Part shown: one piece after another, positions 1-10,081 of the stretch
Layout of the letters: each line of letters begins with the position of its first letter
How positions within the stretch are numbered: the stretch's first letter is position 1
Source of the DNA: Dermatophagoides farinae
Taxonomy: Eukaryota > Arthropoda > Arachnida > Sarcoptiformes > Pyroglyphidae
Length of the DNA stretch: 64,000 bases
Direction of reading: 5' to 3'
NCBI RefSeq assembly: GCF_024713945.1
Contig: NC_134680.1
Coordinates: 5,639,501 to 5,703,500 of the forward strand
Translations under genes and position numbers: made by a program
The notes under the pieces: generated by a model
What the model saw: the letters and a program-made list of their open reading frames with translations, nothing else
Databases searched by the model: none
Told to the model about the DNA's origin: nothing

Positions 1-1063
1 CGATTTTAAATATCCACCAAATGTTTTTCGTTTCTTATCATTTGCTGTTGTTATTATATCTTTACTTGCTAATGATAATTGTGGATCATCATCAAATGTT
101 GGTTGTATTTCTTCTTCAACCATGGAAACTCCACCACCATTTTCCATAACGGTATTATATTCTTCACCATTACCAGGTGATGATAATTGTTGATCATCTG
201 ATGCATACACTTGTATTTGTTGTCGTTTTTGTTGTTGTGGTTGTCCATAATTATTATTATGACCATGATTATTATTATGGCCATGATTATTATTATGGCC
301 ATGATTATTTCCACTCATACCATGTGGATGATTTGCATTTCCATTATTAATTTCAAGTGAACGATATTCATTCGTATCGGTTATTGGAACTTGATGATAT
401 TTTGGTTGTCCAAAATTTTTTCCATATGATTCATCATAGCCACCAATAGCAGCAGCAGCACCACCACCGCCACTAACATTAATATCAACACCAATATCTT
501 CATAACCACCACCGCCATCGTCACCATCATCATAATTATCATCAAAATCGGTTTCATATCCATCCAGATCATCACCATCATCAATTGTATAGGATTCGGT
601 TAAAAATTTTGGCAAACGATTTCGGCAACATTTTTTCGGTTTACAACGTTTACGGCCACTATTTGATGTGAATAATGGATAGAGATAACAAGAAATTACA
701 TAAAACAATCAAAACGGAATAGACTTACCCAATAATAATGGGTGGAGCAAACAATGGCGGAGGTGGTGGCGGTGGTGGTGGCGGTGGTGGTGGTTTAGGT
801 TTATAATCACCATCTTTATGAAAAAGGCCAAGAAATTTAGCCGCTAATATTGCAACAAGAATTTCATCACTTTTCATAGCCTGAGCGGTAGGTAGAAGAA
901 AATATTCTCGGCTACGTTGTTGTTGTTGTTGTTGTTGGTGATGATGATGATGATGATTGTCGTCATTGATAATGTCAAAATGAATTGATGATAAGAATAT
1001 TGTATATAAAAGAAATATTATGGAGAATCGAAATAGCCAAATATTATTATTCATGATAAACAT
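1..1063 (-). CDS. Secreted low-complexity protein, 3' part outside window
   Basis: I do not recognise this gene. Exon 1 is 729-1063 and exon 2 runs from 658 down past the window edge; the 70-bp intron (659-728) has a GTAAGT donor and a phase-2 join. The first ~30 residues are hydrophobic and read as a signal peptide or anchor. They are followed by a His6 then Gln7 run, a short ordered stretch (about residues 55-82), and 13 prolines in a row just before the intron. Exon 2 starts with a basic Cys-containing patch (KRCKPKKCC), then an acidic/Gly-rich stretch, then three tandem copies of a six-residue His-Gly-His-Asn3 unit. It looks like an extracellular or cell-surface repeat protein. Its start faces the RhoGAP gene, so the gap to 1826 probably holds both promoters. 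A second in-frame Met lies at codon 4. Confidence 0.6.
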
Positions 1064-1826
1064 ATAAAAAATGAATTATTGAAGTGAAAATTGATTGAAT
1101 GCTAAACACACACACACACACACACATGCACACATAGCATATGTTGTTCACATCATTGAATCGATAAATGAATTTTTCATAAGTTTATAATCAATGAAAA
1201 ATATTCATCTTCATTAAACGACGAGGTGAATCAACTTGTAGTTATATTTCGATTCGATTAGATCATCATCATCATCATTATTATTTGGTGAGATAAATTG
1301 TTAACAGGTGTTTGTGTGTGTGTGAATGATCTTACATTCAGACCAAACAACGCTATACTACTATTTACATTTGATGATTTGATTTGTTTTCAATGAATTA
1401 ATTGTTGTTCTGAAAACTTTTTTAAATTTTGACAAAGAAGAGGGAAGGGATAATATTGTAACATAAACACACACGCACACACACACACACATTGATGATG
1501 ATTTTGATACGAATCATTTGGTAACGAGAGTGAGAGGTAATATTATTTTCTTGTATTCCCTTTTTCTGATTATCATCACAATTATTATTGATCGATCGGC
1601 AAACCAACCGCTGGTACACAGCTCTCAGTCTGTTTCGGTTGATCGATAAGTGTTGATTCCAAATCCTGTCCTGTTCCAATCGAATGGGTCGATTAATTAT
1701 AATTTTTAAAATAAACAACAAAATATTACCTCTTTGGGCTAAAAGGATCCTGGATTTTTTCTTTAGTTTCTCTTTTTTTAAATCTCTTTTCATTGTTTTT
1801 TTTTCATTTTCATTCTGATCATATAG
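1064..1826. other. Divergent intergenic region with CA/GT tracts
   Basis: This stretch lies between the starts of a minus-strand and a plus-strand gene. It holds CA repeats near 1108-1127 and 1468-1491 and a GT tract near 1310-1322. The RhoGAP exon at 1827 opens with a splice acceptor, so at least one upstream exon of that gene should lie here, but I could not find one with a convincing donor and frame. Confidence 0.5.
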
Positions 1827-3311
1827 GAATTGGCATTTCAACAACAACAAAGTCTTACATATTGTGAAGATTTTACTAAAAATCTTGCCGGTACTGTACA
1901 AGAATTAGCATTACGTGTATTACAAACCGATGTCAATCGATTGCAACAACAATTATTTCGATTATCACCATTATCGATGAATTGTGAATCAATAAATATT
2001 GTCGCTGATACCAACAGCTCGTCATATATTATACCGATGCCAAATTTTTCAAAAAATCGTAAAACATTTCCATCATTAATAAGTAAAAATGAAAATCGTT
2101 CAATTATTATATTTGGTGGTAATCTTACTACATTACATGTAAGAGATAATGAACGAAATAAAAAAGATCTTGATGTACCATCCATTTTGAAACATGTAAG
2201 TATAATAATAATAATATGTATTTTTATGATGTTATTTTCATTTTTCATTTCTTAGATGATTGATTATCTTGGTGATAATGGTGTACAAGAGGAGGGAATA
2301 TTTCGTGTTCCAGGAACAAAAAATCGTTTGAATGTAAGTAGTAGCTAAACAAGACAAAAGAAAAAAAAACATTCGATTCTATTTTCATCATTATAATGAT
2401 TTTATATTATTCTATTTTGACATAACCATGGTATCATCAATTGTGATGATAAAATCAAAAGAAATTGGAAGAAGAATTAACCGATCTTTATATGAATTAT
2501 TATAAATTAAATAAACCGGATAATTCCAAAGAAATCAATACCATATTCGAACGATATAATGTTCATGATGTTGCATCATTATTGAAGCTATTTATAAGAC
2601 GATTATCACCACCATTGTTGACAAATGAATTAATGGATATATTTCTAATGGTACCAAAAATTCCGAATATATTTGTCAGTATTAAGATTTTAAATCTATT
2701 AATGCTTACATTGAATGATACACATCGAAATAGTTTGAATGCATTATTGATACTTTCGAATAAAGTTGTAAGATTTATGAATTATAATCTAATTAGTTTG
2801 GATGGTATTGCTACATTATTGGCTGCCAATCTTTTTGATTGTGGTTCATTATCATACAATCGTAACAATCCTAATCAAACATCACCAGCAATGAATGGTG
2901 TTAATCAAAAACGGCCAAGTATATCGACAGCAACAACAACAACAATCGAATCGATGATGATTGGTTCACCAATACAAGGAGCAGGTGGTGGTGGTGTTGG
3001 TGTTGGTGGATCACCAAAACAATCATCGATTGATCATCATCGGACATCTGTTTCTAGTCAATTGGTGAATGAGATCTCAATGGAAATGGCTACACAGCTG
3101 GAACGTACACAGAATTCATTATTTGTATTGAAATTATTGATTAATCTTCAGCCAATTCTATTTCATGTAATGTTTATTTCGTTTGTTCTGTTGTTCTGTT
3201 CTAATTTTTTTTTCTCAAAAATTCTTATAGCTACCACCATATCTTGAACGCCAAATTCATGAAAAAGTAGAAGAGAAAAAAGTTCAAATCAATCAATTGT
3301 TCAATACGTAA
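1827..3311 (+). CDS. RhoGAP protein, ARHGAP18/28/40 (conundrum)-like, 5' end unresolved
   Basis: Rho GTPase-activating protein. It would stimulate GTP hydrolysis on a Rho-family GTPase and so act on actin and cell shape. Four exons are supported: 1827-2195, 2256-2333, 2462-3166 and 3231-3311, all joined in phase 0. The GAP domain begins with VPSILKHMIDYL; the arginine finger is in EEGIFRVPG (near 2304), followed by ASLLKLFIRRLSPPLL and an NLF stretch. The order of these motifs and the C-terminal LLINLQPILFHLPPYL segment resemble the ARHGAP18/28/40 group. A Gly/Ser/Gln-rich insert (about 2860-3060) splits the end of the domain. Exon 1 starts after an acceptor (ATATAG) and has no good initiator upstream in frame; the first in-frame ATG is near 1976, but the residues before it look coding. 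The gene ends 74 bp from the convergent ASPM-like gene. Confidence 0.82.
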
Positions 3312-3385
3312 TCACCAGATGTCATCATCATCATCATTATTTTCAAATTGTTGCATTTTGTATTGTTTTTTTTTTGAAATTAAAA

Positions 3386-5341
3386 TTATAATAATCTACC
3401 CATTATTGTTTTGATTATTGCCTGTATTGTTCGACATTGATCACATTGTTCCATATCCATCATTGTTGTTGTTTGTTGTTGCCCAAGAATGTTGTTCATT
3501 TTTAATGGCTGCAGATAACGACTTTCAATACGTTGTGTTAATCGTTTCCATTTTGGATCGGTTGATAATTTTTTCACTAAATCGTGGCTATAATCCATTA
3601 ATCCATTGATTAAATGCAAACAATCAGCCAATAATGATGGATGATTAAAATGATTATACATTATATGAATTAATGCCGACATTAATTGATCAGATGATTT
3701 TATGTATGTCAATGATGATGAAGTTTTTTGAAGATTTAAAAGAATAGAAACAATGTAAATGGCAGACATTTTATGTTGTTCACTACGATTCATTCGTATG
3801 AGTAGATCAATCCACCATTGAATAATGTTTTGCCATCGTTGCAAAAGAGAATTACGAATTTCCAATGACCAATCCGTGTAATGGCATAGTTCGATAAGAT
3901 CTCCAATTAATTGATCGGAAATCATTTTAACTATACCTTGATGATTGGTTATCAGTGAATTTTTTGCCAATTTTTCCATTCGTTTCAATATCTTTTCGGT
4001 TTTTGTACCGATTGTCATCAATGTTTTGAGATTAAAATTGCTTAGATTGATTGAAATGATTCCAAGCAATGGATATTCATCATAAATTTGTTTTCGACAA
4101 CGATAACCACGCCAAAATCGTTGTATGTTTTGAGCAGCTTGTTGTCGGCGGCTCAAGAATCTATTAATATAATTTCGACAAATCATTATATTACGACGAC
4201 ATCGAAACCATCGTTGTATTGTGATTGTGGCCTCACGTATTCTGATATAATTCGAACGTTGTTTCCTGGCGGCTATTTTTGCACGATAACGACGTTGAAC
4301 AACAATAGCCGCTTGACGTAAACTTAAAAATTCGTCACGTAATTTTCGAGTTTCATTTCTACCACGGATATATCGTTGAATGAAGACAATCTTTTTCAAA
4401 TGATAACAATATCTTTGTTCGATTAATAAATTAAATTCGATACGCATCAATGATTGTAATGTTTCCAATGTTTGTTGTCGATAATTCCCGGCAATGGCAA
4501 CGGCATTTTCCGCATTCCATTCAAATTTCTTATCATAATGATTGAAAATAGGTTGACATTGTTTAAATAATAAACGGACATTGGCCACATCTTTACCTGG
4601 TTTCATTTGTGATAATAATGTTATTGAAAATCGTTCCGGAAATAATAGCTGGACAATACGTGCCAATCGAACACCATTGGCTAGATCAATAGATAATTGT
4701 TTGATATGAAAATCTAAATGATGAAATTGTTGTTCATAATGTACCAATTTAAAATCTAATTGTTTTAAACGAAATTTAAGCCTTTGCCATTGTTCCGGAT
4801 ATAATGTAATACGTGCAAATTGTTCAAGAATTTTTTCTGAACTTTGCGGCCATTGCCGAAATAGACATGGATGAATAATCATTTCGGTCAATTCTAATCG
4901 AGCGTGATCAAGCCAATAAATCATTGTAATCAAATTTGAACATCTTTGTCTATTATCATCAAATATGATGGAAATTTTTTGTATTAAATTTTCACCACCA
5001 TTATTATTATTATTATCATGGTGATAATCATAATGACCATGATAGTGAAGAAATGATTTGAATAAAATTTTCAACCATAATGAACGATAATTCGGTATCA
5101 ATACTATTTTAATCCATTCCAACAATGATGATGATGATAATGGATGTTTATTATTTTGTACTTTCAATGTATCATCAACAATCGTTCGTAATTTATTCAA
5201 TTGATTCCAAATCTTTTCACATTTATGTTGAAATGTATTGGATCGAAATAGTTGCCTATGGTACTCATCATCATGATGTTCGAAATGATCGATTTTATTA
5301 TTGAACCAATCGATTAATTTTTGTTCAATATTTACATCCAT
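3386..5341 (-). CDS. asp: Short ASPM/abnormal-spindle-like protein with CH-like region and IQ motifs
   Basis: An intronless gene of 651 codons. Residues ~200-300 contain a calponin-homology-like segment with the LANGVRLARIVQLL signature seen in ASPM/Asp proteins. Residues ~315-420 carry four IQ-type calmodulin-binding motifs (around 319, 345, 372 and 402), and a helical C-terminal region follows. ASPM/Asp proteins act at spindle poles and bind microtubule minus ends and calmodulin. Fly and vertebrate members are far longer, with an N-terminal ASH/MSP domain and many more IQs; this copy lacks the N-terminal domain and has only a few IQs. No intron consensus suggests a longer upstream part: the ATG at 5341 follows an AT-rich leader. 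It could instead be another small CH+IQ protein; I favour ASPM because the CH segment sits directly before an IQ array. Confidence 0.7.
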   Translation of the reverse strand: MDVNIEQKLIDWFNNKIDHFEHHDDEYHRQLFRSNTFQHKCEKIWNQLNKLRTIVDDTLKVQNNKHPLSSSSLLEWIKIVLIPNYRSLWLKILFKSFLHYHGHYDYHHDNNNNNGGENLIQKISIIFDDNRQRCSNLITMIYWLDHARLELTEMIIHPCLFRQWPQSSEKILEQFARITLYPEQWQRLKFRLKQLDFKLVHYEQQFHHLDFHIKQLSIDLANGVRLARIVQLLFPERFSITLLSQMKPGKDVANVRLLFKQCQPIFNHYDKKFEWNAENAVAIAGNYRQQTLETLQSLMRIEFNLLIEQRYCYHLKKIVFIQRYIRGRNETRKLRDEFLSLRQAAIVVQRRYRAKIAARKQRSNYIRIREATITIQRWFRCRRNIMICRNYINRFLSRRQQAAQNIQRFWRGYRCRKQIYDEYPLLGIISINLSNFNLKTLMTIGTKTEKILKRMEKLAKNSLITNHQGIVKMISDQLIGDLIELCHYTDWSLEIRNSLLQRWQNIIQWWIDLLIRMNRSEQHKMSAIYIVSILLNLQKTSSSLTYIKSSDQLMSALIHIMYNHFNHPSLLADCLHLINGLMDYSHDLVKKLSTDPKWKRLTQRIESRYLQPLKMNNILGQQQTTTMMDMEQCDQCRTIQAIIKTIMGRLL

Positions 5342-5644
5342 TTTTTTTAATATTTCGTAACAAATTGATTAAACTCTACTCTTATTTATATTTATATAAT
5401 AAAAATACAAACCAAATTAAAATGCACAAATGTTATTAGTGCTATGAATTTGATTAAAACAACATAATGACGAATACATTTTCTGTCTTTTCTCCATCGA
5501 AACCATGTGTATTTGTAGATATAATAATATAAACATAATTAATTTCAATTATTTCGACTTTTATCAATGACATTACTTTTAACTAGATGAAATTCTCCAT
5601 ATAAATGGATCGATCAATTTTATTTTTGGCAAATTCGTATTCGT
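5342..5644. other. Intergenic spacer between ASPM-like and receptor genes
   Basis: AT-rich promoter-type spacer between two divergently transcribed genes. A TATAAAT sequence at 5600-5606 lies 39 bp before the first receptor ATG and may be its TATA element. No coding signal was seen. Confidence 0.4.
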
Positions 5645-6845
5645 ATGTTGAATGGCACAAACCAGCAAAGAGAAAAAATGATTGAAATAAATGAAGAAAA
5701 AAATTACCTTCTCGAATGGTTATTCATTAATCTTGGGTATGTGTGAATTTAAATGTTTTTTTTTAAACTCAAATTAAAAACAATTTTTCATCGATAGATA
5801 TACCGGCACACAAATGAAACCATTACGATGGTCCAATTGGCCATCAATAATCAATGTAATAATCAATTTGATCATTAATGGAATCATATTCTTTATATTT
5901 TTCTTGAATAATCAATTAACATGGCAAAATAGTACAAATTCATTCAATAATAATGATTATAAAAGTTTAATTAAATTTATTTTCATATTTTCTGATCATT
6001 ATGAACAAGTATTATGGTTATTGATTACAATCTATCAATATATTTATATGCGTTCAATTGTACGATCAATGTCATCATCGATATTCACTACTATTTATCA
6101 TCATAAACGTCATTTATTTATTGTTTATGGAATAACGTTGACAATAATGGCACCAGCATCATTACAAGAATTTTCTATAATATTTTTTGGATCCAGATTG
6201 AATATATTTGAAAATTTTTGTTTCGCATTCATTGCCTATTGTATTAATCATTCATTTTTGATGCCATTGATAATAATGACCTATGTTAAATATGCAACAA
6301 TTGTATCATTGAAATCCATCACGAATCAAATCAATATGAATTGGAATGAATGTATGAAAATAAAACAATTGGCCACGATTAATCGTTATTTTTCACAAAT
6401 GTTATCACCATTATTATTATTCTGTGTAATATCATTCAATTTGGATATTATAACATTGTTTTTTTTGGTAAAAAAACGAAAAAAATTTCTGCTAGAATTT
6501 TTATTATTGTCATCATTTTGGAATTATCTTGCTTTTGTTTTATATCTGGATAAAAGAATCGATGAATTATTGGAAAACATTATCAAAAATATTAACAATA
6601 GTCAATTAAAATGTTGTGGCCAATGTCATCAATATCGACAGATTAATTGTCACCATTTTTCGAATAGTGGATTAATGAAAAGTTTTTATTGTAGTCGAAA
6701 TGTACGTTCGATTGAATTCTATTATCAATATTTGGATGATTTTCATATTAATCTATTCAATATTTGCCGTATTGATTTTGTATTTCTATTCGATTCATGT
6801 TTATTCACCATATCATTTATAATATTATCATTACAAACATTGTGA
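5645..6845 (+). CDS. Gustatory-receptor-like 7TM protein, cluster 1 copy 1
   Basis: Two exons, 5645-5736 and 5798-6845, give 379 residues. The phase-2 junction yields LGYTGTQMKPLRWSNW, and the donor is GTATGT. The protein is almost wholly membrane helices, with about seven hydrophobic segments, few charged residues, and a short CCGQC loop near the C-terminus. The end, with an ID-containing helix followed by a final helix closing on ILSLQT, matches the general layout of the arthropod gustatory receptor family, whose last helix normally ends in a TY...Q motif. Such receptors are ligand-gated channels in chemosensory neurons; ligand unknown. An alternative in-frame start is at 5678. It is the first of three tandem copies in the same orientation. 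Family assignment rests on topology and the C-terminal pattern, not on strong sequence identity. Confidence 0.68.
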
Positions 6846-7026
6846 ATTTATCCATTACAATTATCGATTTTATTCAATTCACATTTACATTTTACGAAAT
6901 CGATACCTACAGCAACAAAACGCCAGACAAATGAATTTTTTTTTTTTTTTGGCTACAGATTTCCATTACAAAGAACATGGCCACATTTCAAATAGATCAC
7001 AAGTCATACAAGATTGATAATAGGTG

Positions 7027-8331
7027 ATGATGGATAATAATGATAACTTTATGGAAAAGAATCATCTTCTCAACTGTATCCATATTATATGTGGGTAAGA
7101 AGAAATTTTTCTTTTTTTTTAATTTTTGATCAAAAAAACAAACAAACAAACAATTAACAATTCTTTTGAACTTAGAAATTTTGGTATTCAATTACAACAA
7201 ATACGACTATCAAATTGGCGAAATATAATGATAAATTTGATCGCAAATTTTATAGTCATTTATGGATTATTTATAGAAAATCAATTACCATGGCAGTCAT
7301 TATCATCATCATCATCATCATCATCACTGGAAATGAATTCAGATGTATCAACAATTGAATTGAAACAGGGAAAATTTTTGGAAAAATTTTTGAAATTTTT
7401 TTGTGCAATTTATTCACAATTATTATGGATATTCAACGTAATTTATCAATATTATTATGGACCAATGATTGGCCAATTAATGGCCAAAAAACCATTTATG
7501 ATTGTTTATAGTTCATGGAAACATTCATCAATCATAATGATTATTATATTCATAACGATTATAGCGATTTTTATTGGTGAATTTCATGATGATAAATTCA
7601 ACGATGCTGATAGTATTAGAAAATTTTTATTTGTAAATTTTATCGCCTTTTGTTTGGATCAATCATATACATTTCCAATGTTTGTTCATACATATGTTAA
7701 ATATGCAACCATACAAAGATTGAAATCATTTCATATTGATTATCTTATTACATTGAAAAGACAACGAAAGACAACGATTCGTGGCCAACGACCAAAAAAT
7801 CAACAACAACAACAACAACAGACCATTATATTTGAACAAATACGACAATTAGCACTATTGAATAAAACATTTGCACGTTTATTATCACCATTATTATTAT
7901 CAAGTCTGATTGCATATAATCTTGATATAATTACAATATTTTATTGGTATCAAACGGATTTACAATTTATTAGCTATCTAATTTGGTCATTTATAGCTTG
8001 GTGTTATCTATTACATTTAATTCTAATGGACCATGATATTGATCGAATATTACGAACAATTATCGAAACAATGATCGATGGTGATCGATTTCATTGTTGT
8101 GGTCATTGTTATTCACCGTATAATAATAGAAAAAAATTTCATTTCAAAATCAAATCATCATTGAAAACATCATTGTTTTGTAGTCACAATATTTGTTGTC
8201 ATGAATTTTATCAATTATATCGTCATGATTTTCATTTAAAACTTTATGAATTAAGTTTAATTGATTGTAAATTTTTACTTGATTTCTGTGTTTTCATATT
8301 GACCTTCATTATATTATCATTACAAACGTAA
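7027..8331 (+). CDS. Gustatory-receptor-like 7TM protein, cluster 1 copy 2
   Basis: Exon 1 is 7027-7094, starting at ATG ATG right after an in-frame TAG. Exon 2 is 7176-8331, joined in phase 2 to give CGNFGIQLQQIRLSNW. The product is 407 residues. It shares with copy 1 the RLSNW start of the first helix region, the YVKYAT motif in the middle, the LLSPLLL helix, a Cys-rich CCGHC loop and the ending FIILSLQT. A Ser-rich insert (about 7306-7330) and a Gln run (about 7800-7821) are lineage-specific low-complexity additions. It is a predicted chemosensory receptor channel in the plasma membrane. The 181-bp gap from copy 1 includes a poly-T stretch and the likely promoter. Confidence 0.68.
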
Positions 8332-8622
8332 ATGTTGTTTTTTTGTTCATTTTGTTTAATGAATATATAAAACAAAAATCGATATATATAACGAAATTAA
8401 AATATCAAGAATTTATTCTTTGTCTTTTTTTTCTGTAATTACATTGTTTTTATTATTTTTTTTGTTGTTGTTGTCATGACAATAATAATAAATTGGCTAA
8501 TAATTATCATTTTTCAATAAAAAAAAATTCGTTTATGATGATTACTGATATATCAGTTTCATCATCATCATCATCACTATCTATTGTATCGTCGAACATT
8601 TTTTTTTGTTTTGTTTTAAAAC

Positions 8623-9828
8623 ATGAATCGAAAAAATCATCAACCATTCATTCTTCGATTCATGTTCAATTTTTTAGGGTAAGAAAATTAATAATCAATT
8701 TACTTGATTGTGGAAAATTTTTCATTTATTTGTTTTATTGCTCAACAAAAAAAAAGATGTTTAGGCATACAATTAACAAGGCTGGATTGGCAAAAACCAT
8801 GGATTATTTTCGGTTTATTATATCGTCTTACAATATTCATATTGTTCATCCATGTATTATATTCTGGATCATCTGTATCATTCACATATCTAGATGAAAA
8901 TTATCATAATAATGCATTTTTAGCTTGTTTCTATATGATCTATGATCAACTATATAATCTATCCTATTGTATTGTTACAATTTATTTTTTCATTTATGGT
9001 GCACAAATTTATTCAATTCTTAATGATGATTTAATCGCACAAGTTTATAATGGTAACCATTATCATAAATCCAATCGTCAATCACAAATAATATTCATCA
9101 TATTAATGTTATGGATTAATTTTAGTTTCATTCGATTTCATAAAGACATTTTACATTTTGATCAAATAATAGAAAATTGGACAACAAATATACCATTGAT
9201 ATTTGCCTATTATACACTGTATGTACATCAATTTTTACCGATAATGATTTATCATTATGTAAAATATGCAACAAAATTTCATCTGTTTAAAAATTTTCAA
9301 TTATTTCAACTACAATCATCATCATCATCATCATCATCATCGTTAGATTTGGATAGTGGTGAAAAATTAATCCAAACAGTACAATCATTAGCAATGATTA
9401 ATCATCATTTAGATCAAATGAATTCATTTAATTTTTTTATACCATTCATTGGCAACATTATTGATTGTGTTGTTTTTTTCACCAATTTTCAACGTAATCA
9501 AAATCAAATATTAGATAATATTAATTATCATTCATCCGTTATCATACATCTTGTTTATGTTTTATATTTAAATTATTGTATTCAAAAAATTATTAATCAA
9601 ATACAAAAATATCTAAATAATGATCATCGTAGATGGCAAATAATGAACATTGTTGATCATCGTAAACGATCGATACAAATACGTTTGATTGAAATGGCTG
9701 ATATTTATAATGAATATTTTCAAATGAAAATTATACAAATTTTTAATGCAAATTTTTCTTTATTATTGCACATGTTTTGTTTCATACTTACATTTTGTAT
9801 ATTGATTATACAAACCACAAATTCATGA
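8623..9828 (+). CDS. Gustatory-receptor-like 7TM protein, cluster 1 copy 3
   Basis: Exon 1 is 8623-8678 (an in-frame TAA lies two codons upstream) and exon 2 is 8757-9828, giving 375 residues. The acceptor that fits the family is the AAAAAG before 8757, not the TTTAG at 8761-8765, because only the former restores frame and aligns GCLGIQLTRLDW with the other copies. YVKYAT in the middle and a final helix ending ILIIQT follow the cluster pattern. This copy is the most diverged: it lacks the CCGxC loop before the last two helices and carries a Ser run near 9318-9342. Predicted chemosensory 7TM receptor; ligand unknown. Confidence 0.62.
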
Positions 9829-10081
9829 TTCAACAGACAAAGAAAATTCAATGAAATTATCGAATTTTTGTGTTTCATTAATAATAATTTCATTAAGCTT
9901 ATAAATAACCAAACAAAATGGATTTATTTGACTTCAAAATTTAATAAACCTGACTGGTTTCTGGCCCCTTTCTTTTTCGGTGTTTTCGTCGTTGTTTGTT
10001 GGTTAATTTGTTTCATCAATCCGAATAATAAGTGATTTTTTTTTTCAAAAAAAGGTGGTATTGACAGCGAGAAAAAAAATA

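Noticed and set aside
1422-1901. 159-codon minus-strand ORF across the start of the RhoGAP exon
   Set aside because: It overlaps a well-supported RhoGAP exon on the other strand, has no family features, and its composition is that of intergenic AT-rich DNA.
8761-8766. TTTAG acceptor for receptor copy 3
   Set aside because: It looks good by consensus but breaks the frame; the acceptor at 8756 keeps it and aligns with the sister genes.
8493-8897. 134-codon plus-strand ORF at the start of receptor copy 3
   Set aside because: It runs through the intron and out of frame with the receptor; splicing 8678 to 8757 gives the family-consistent product instead.
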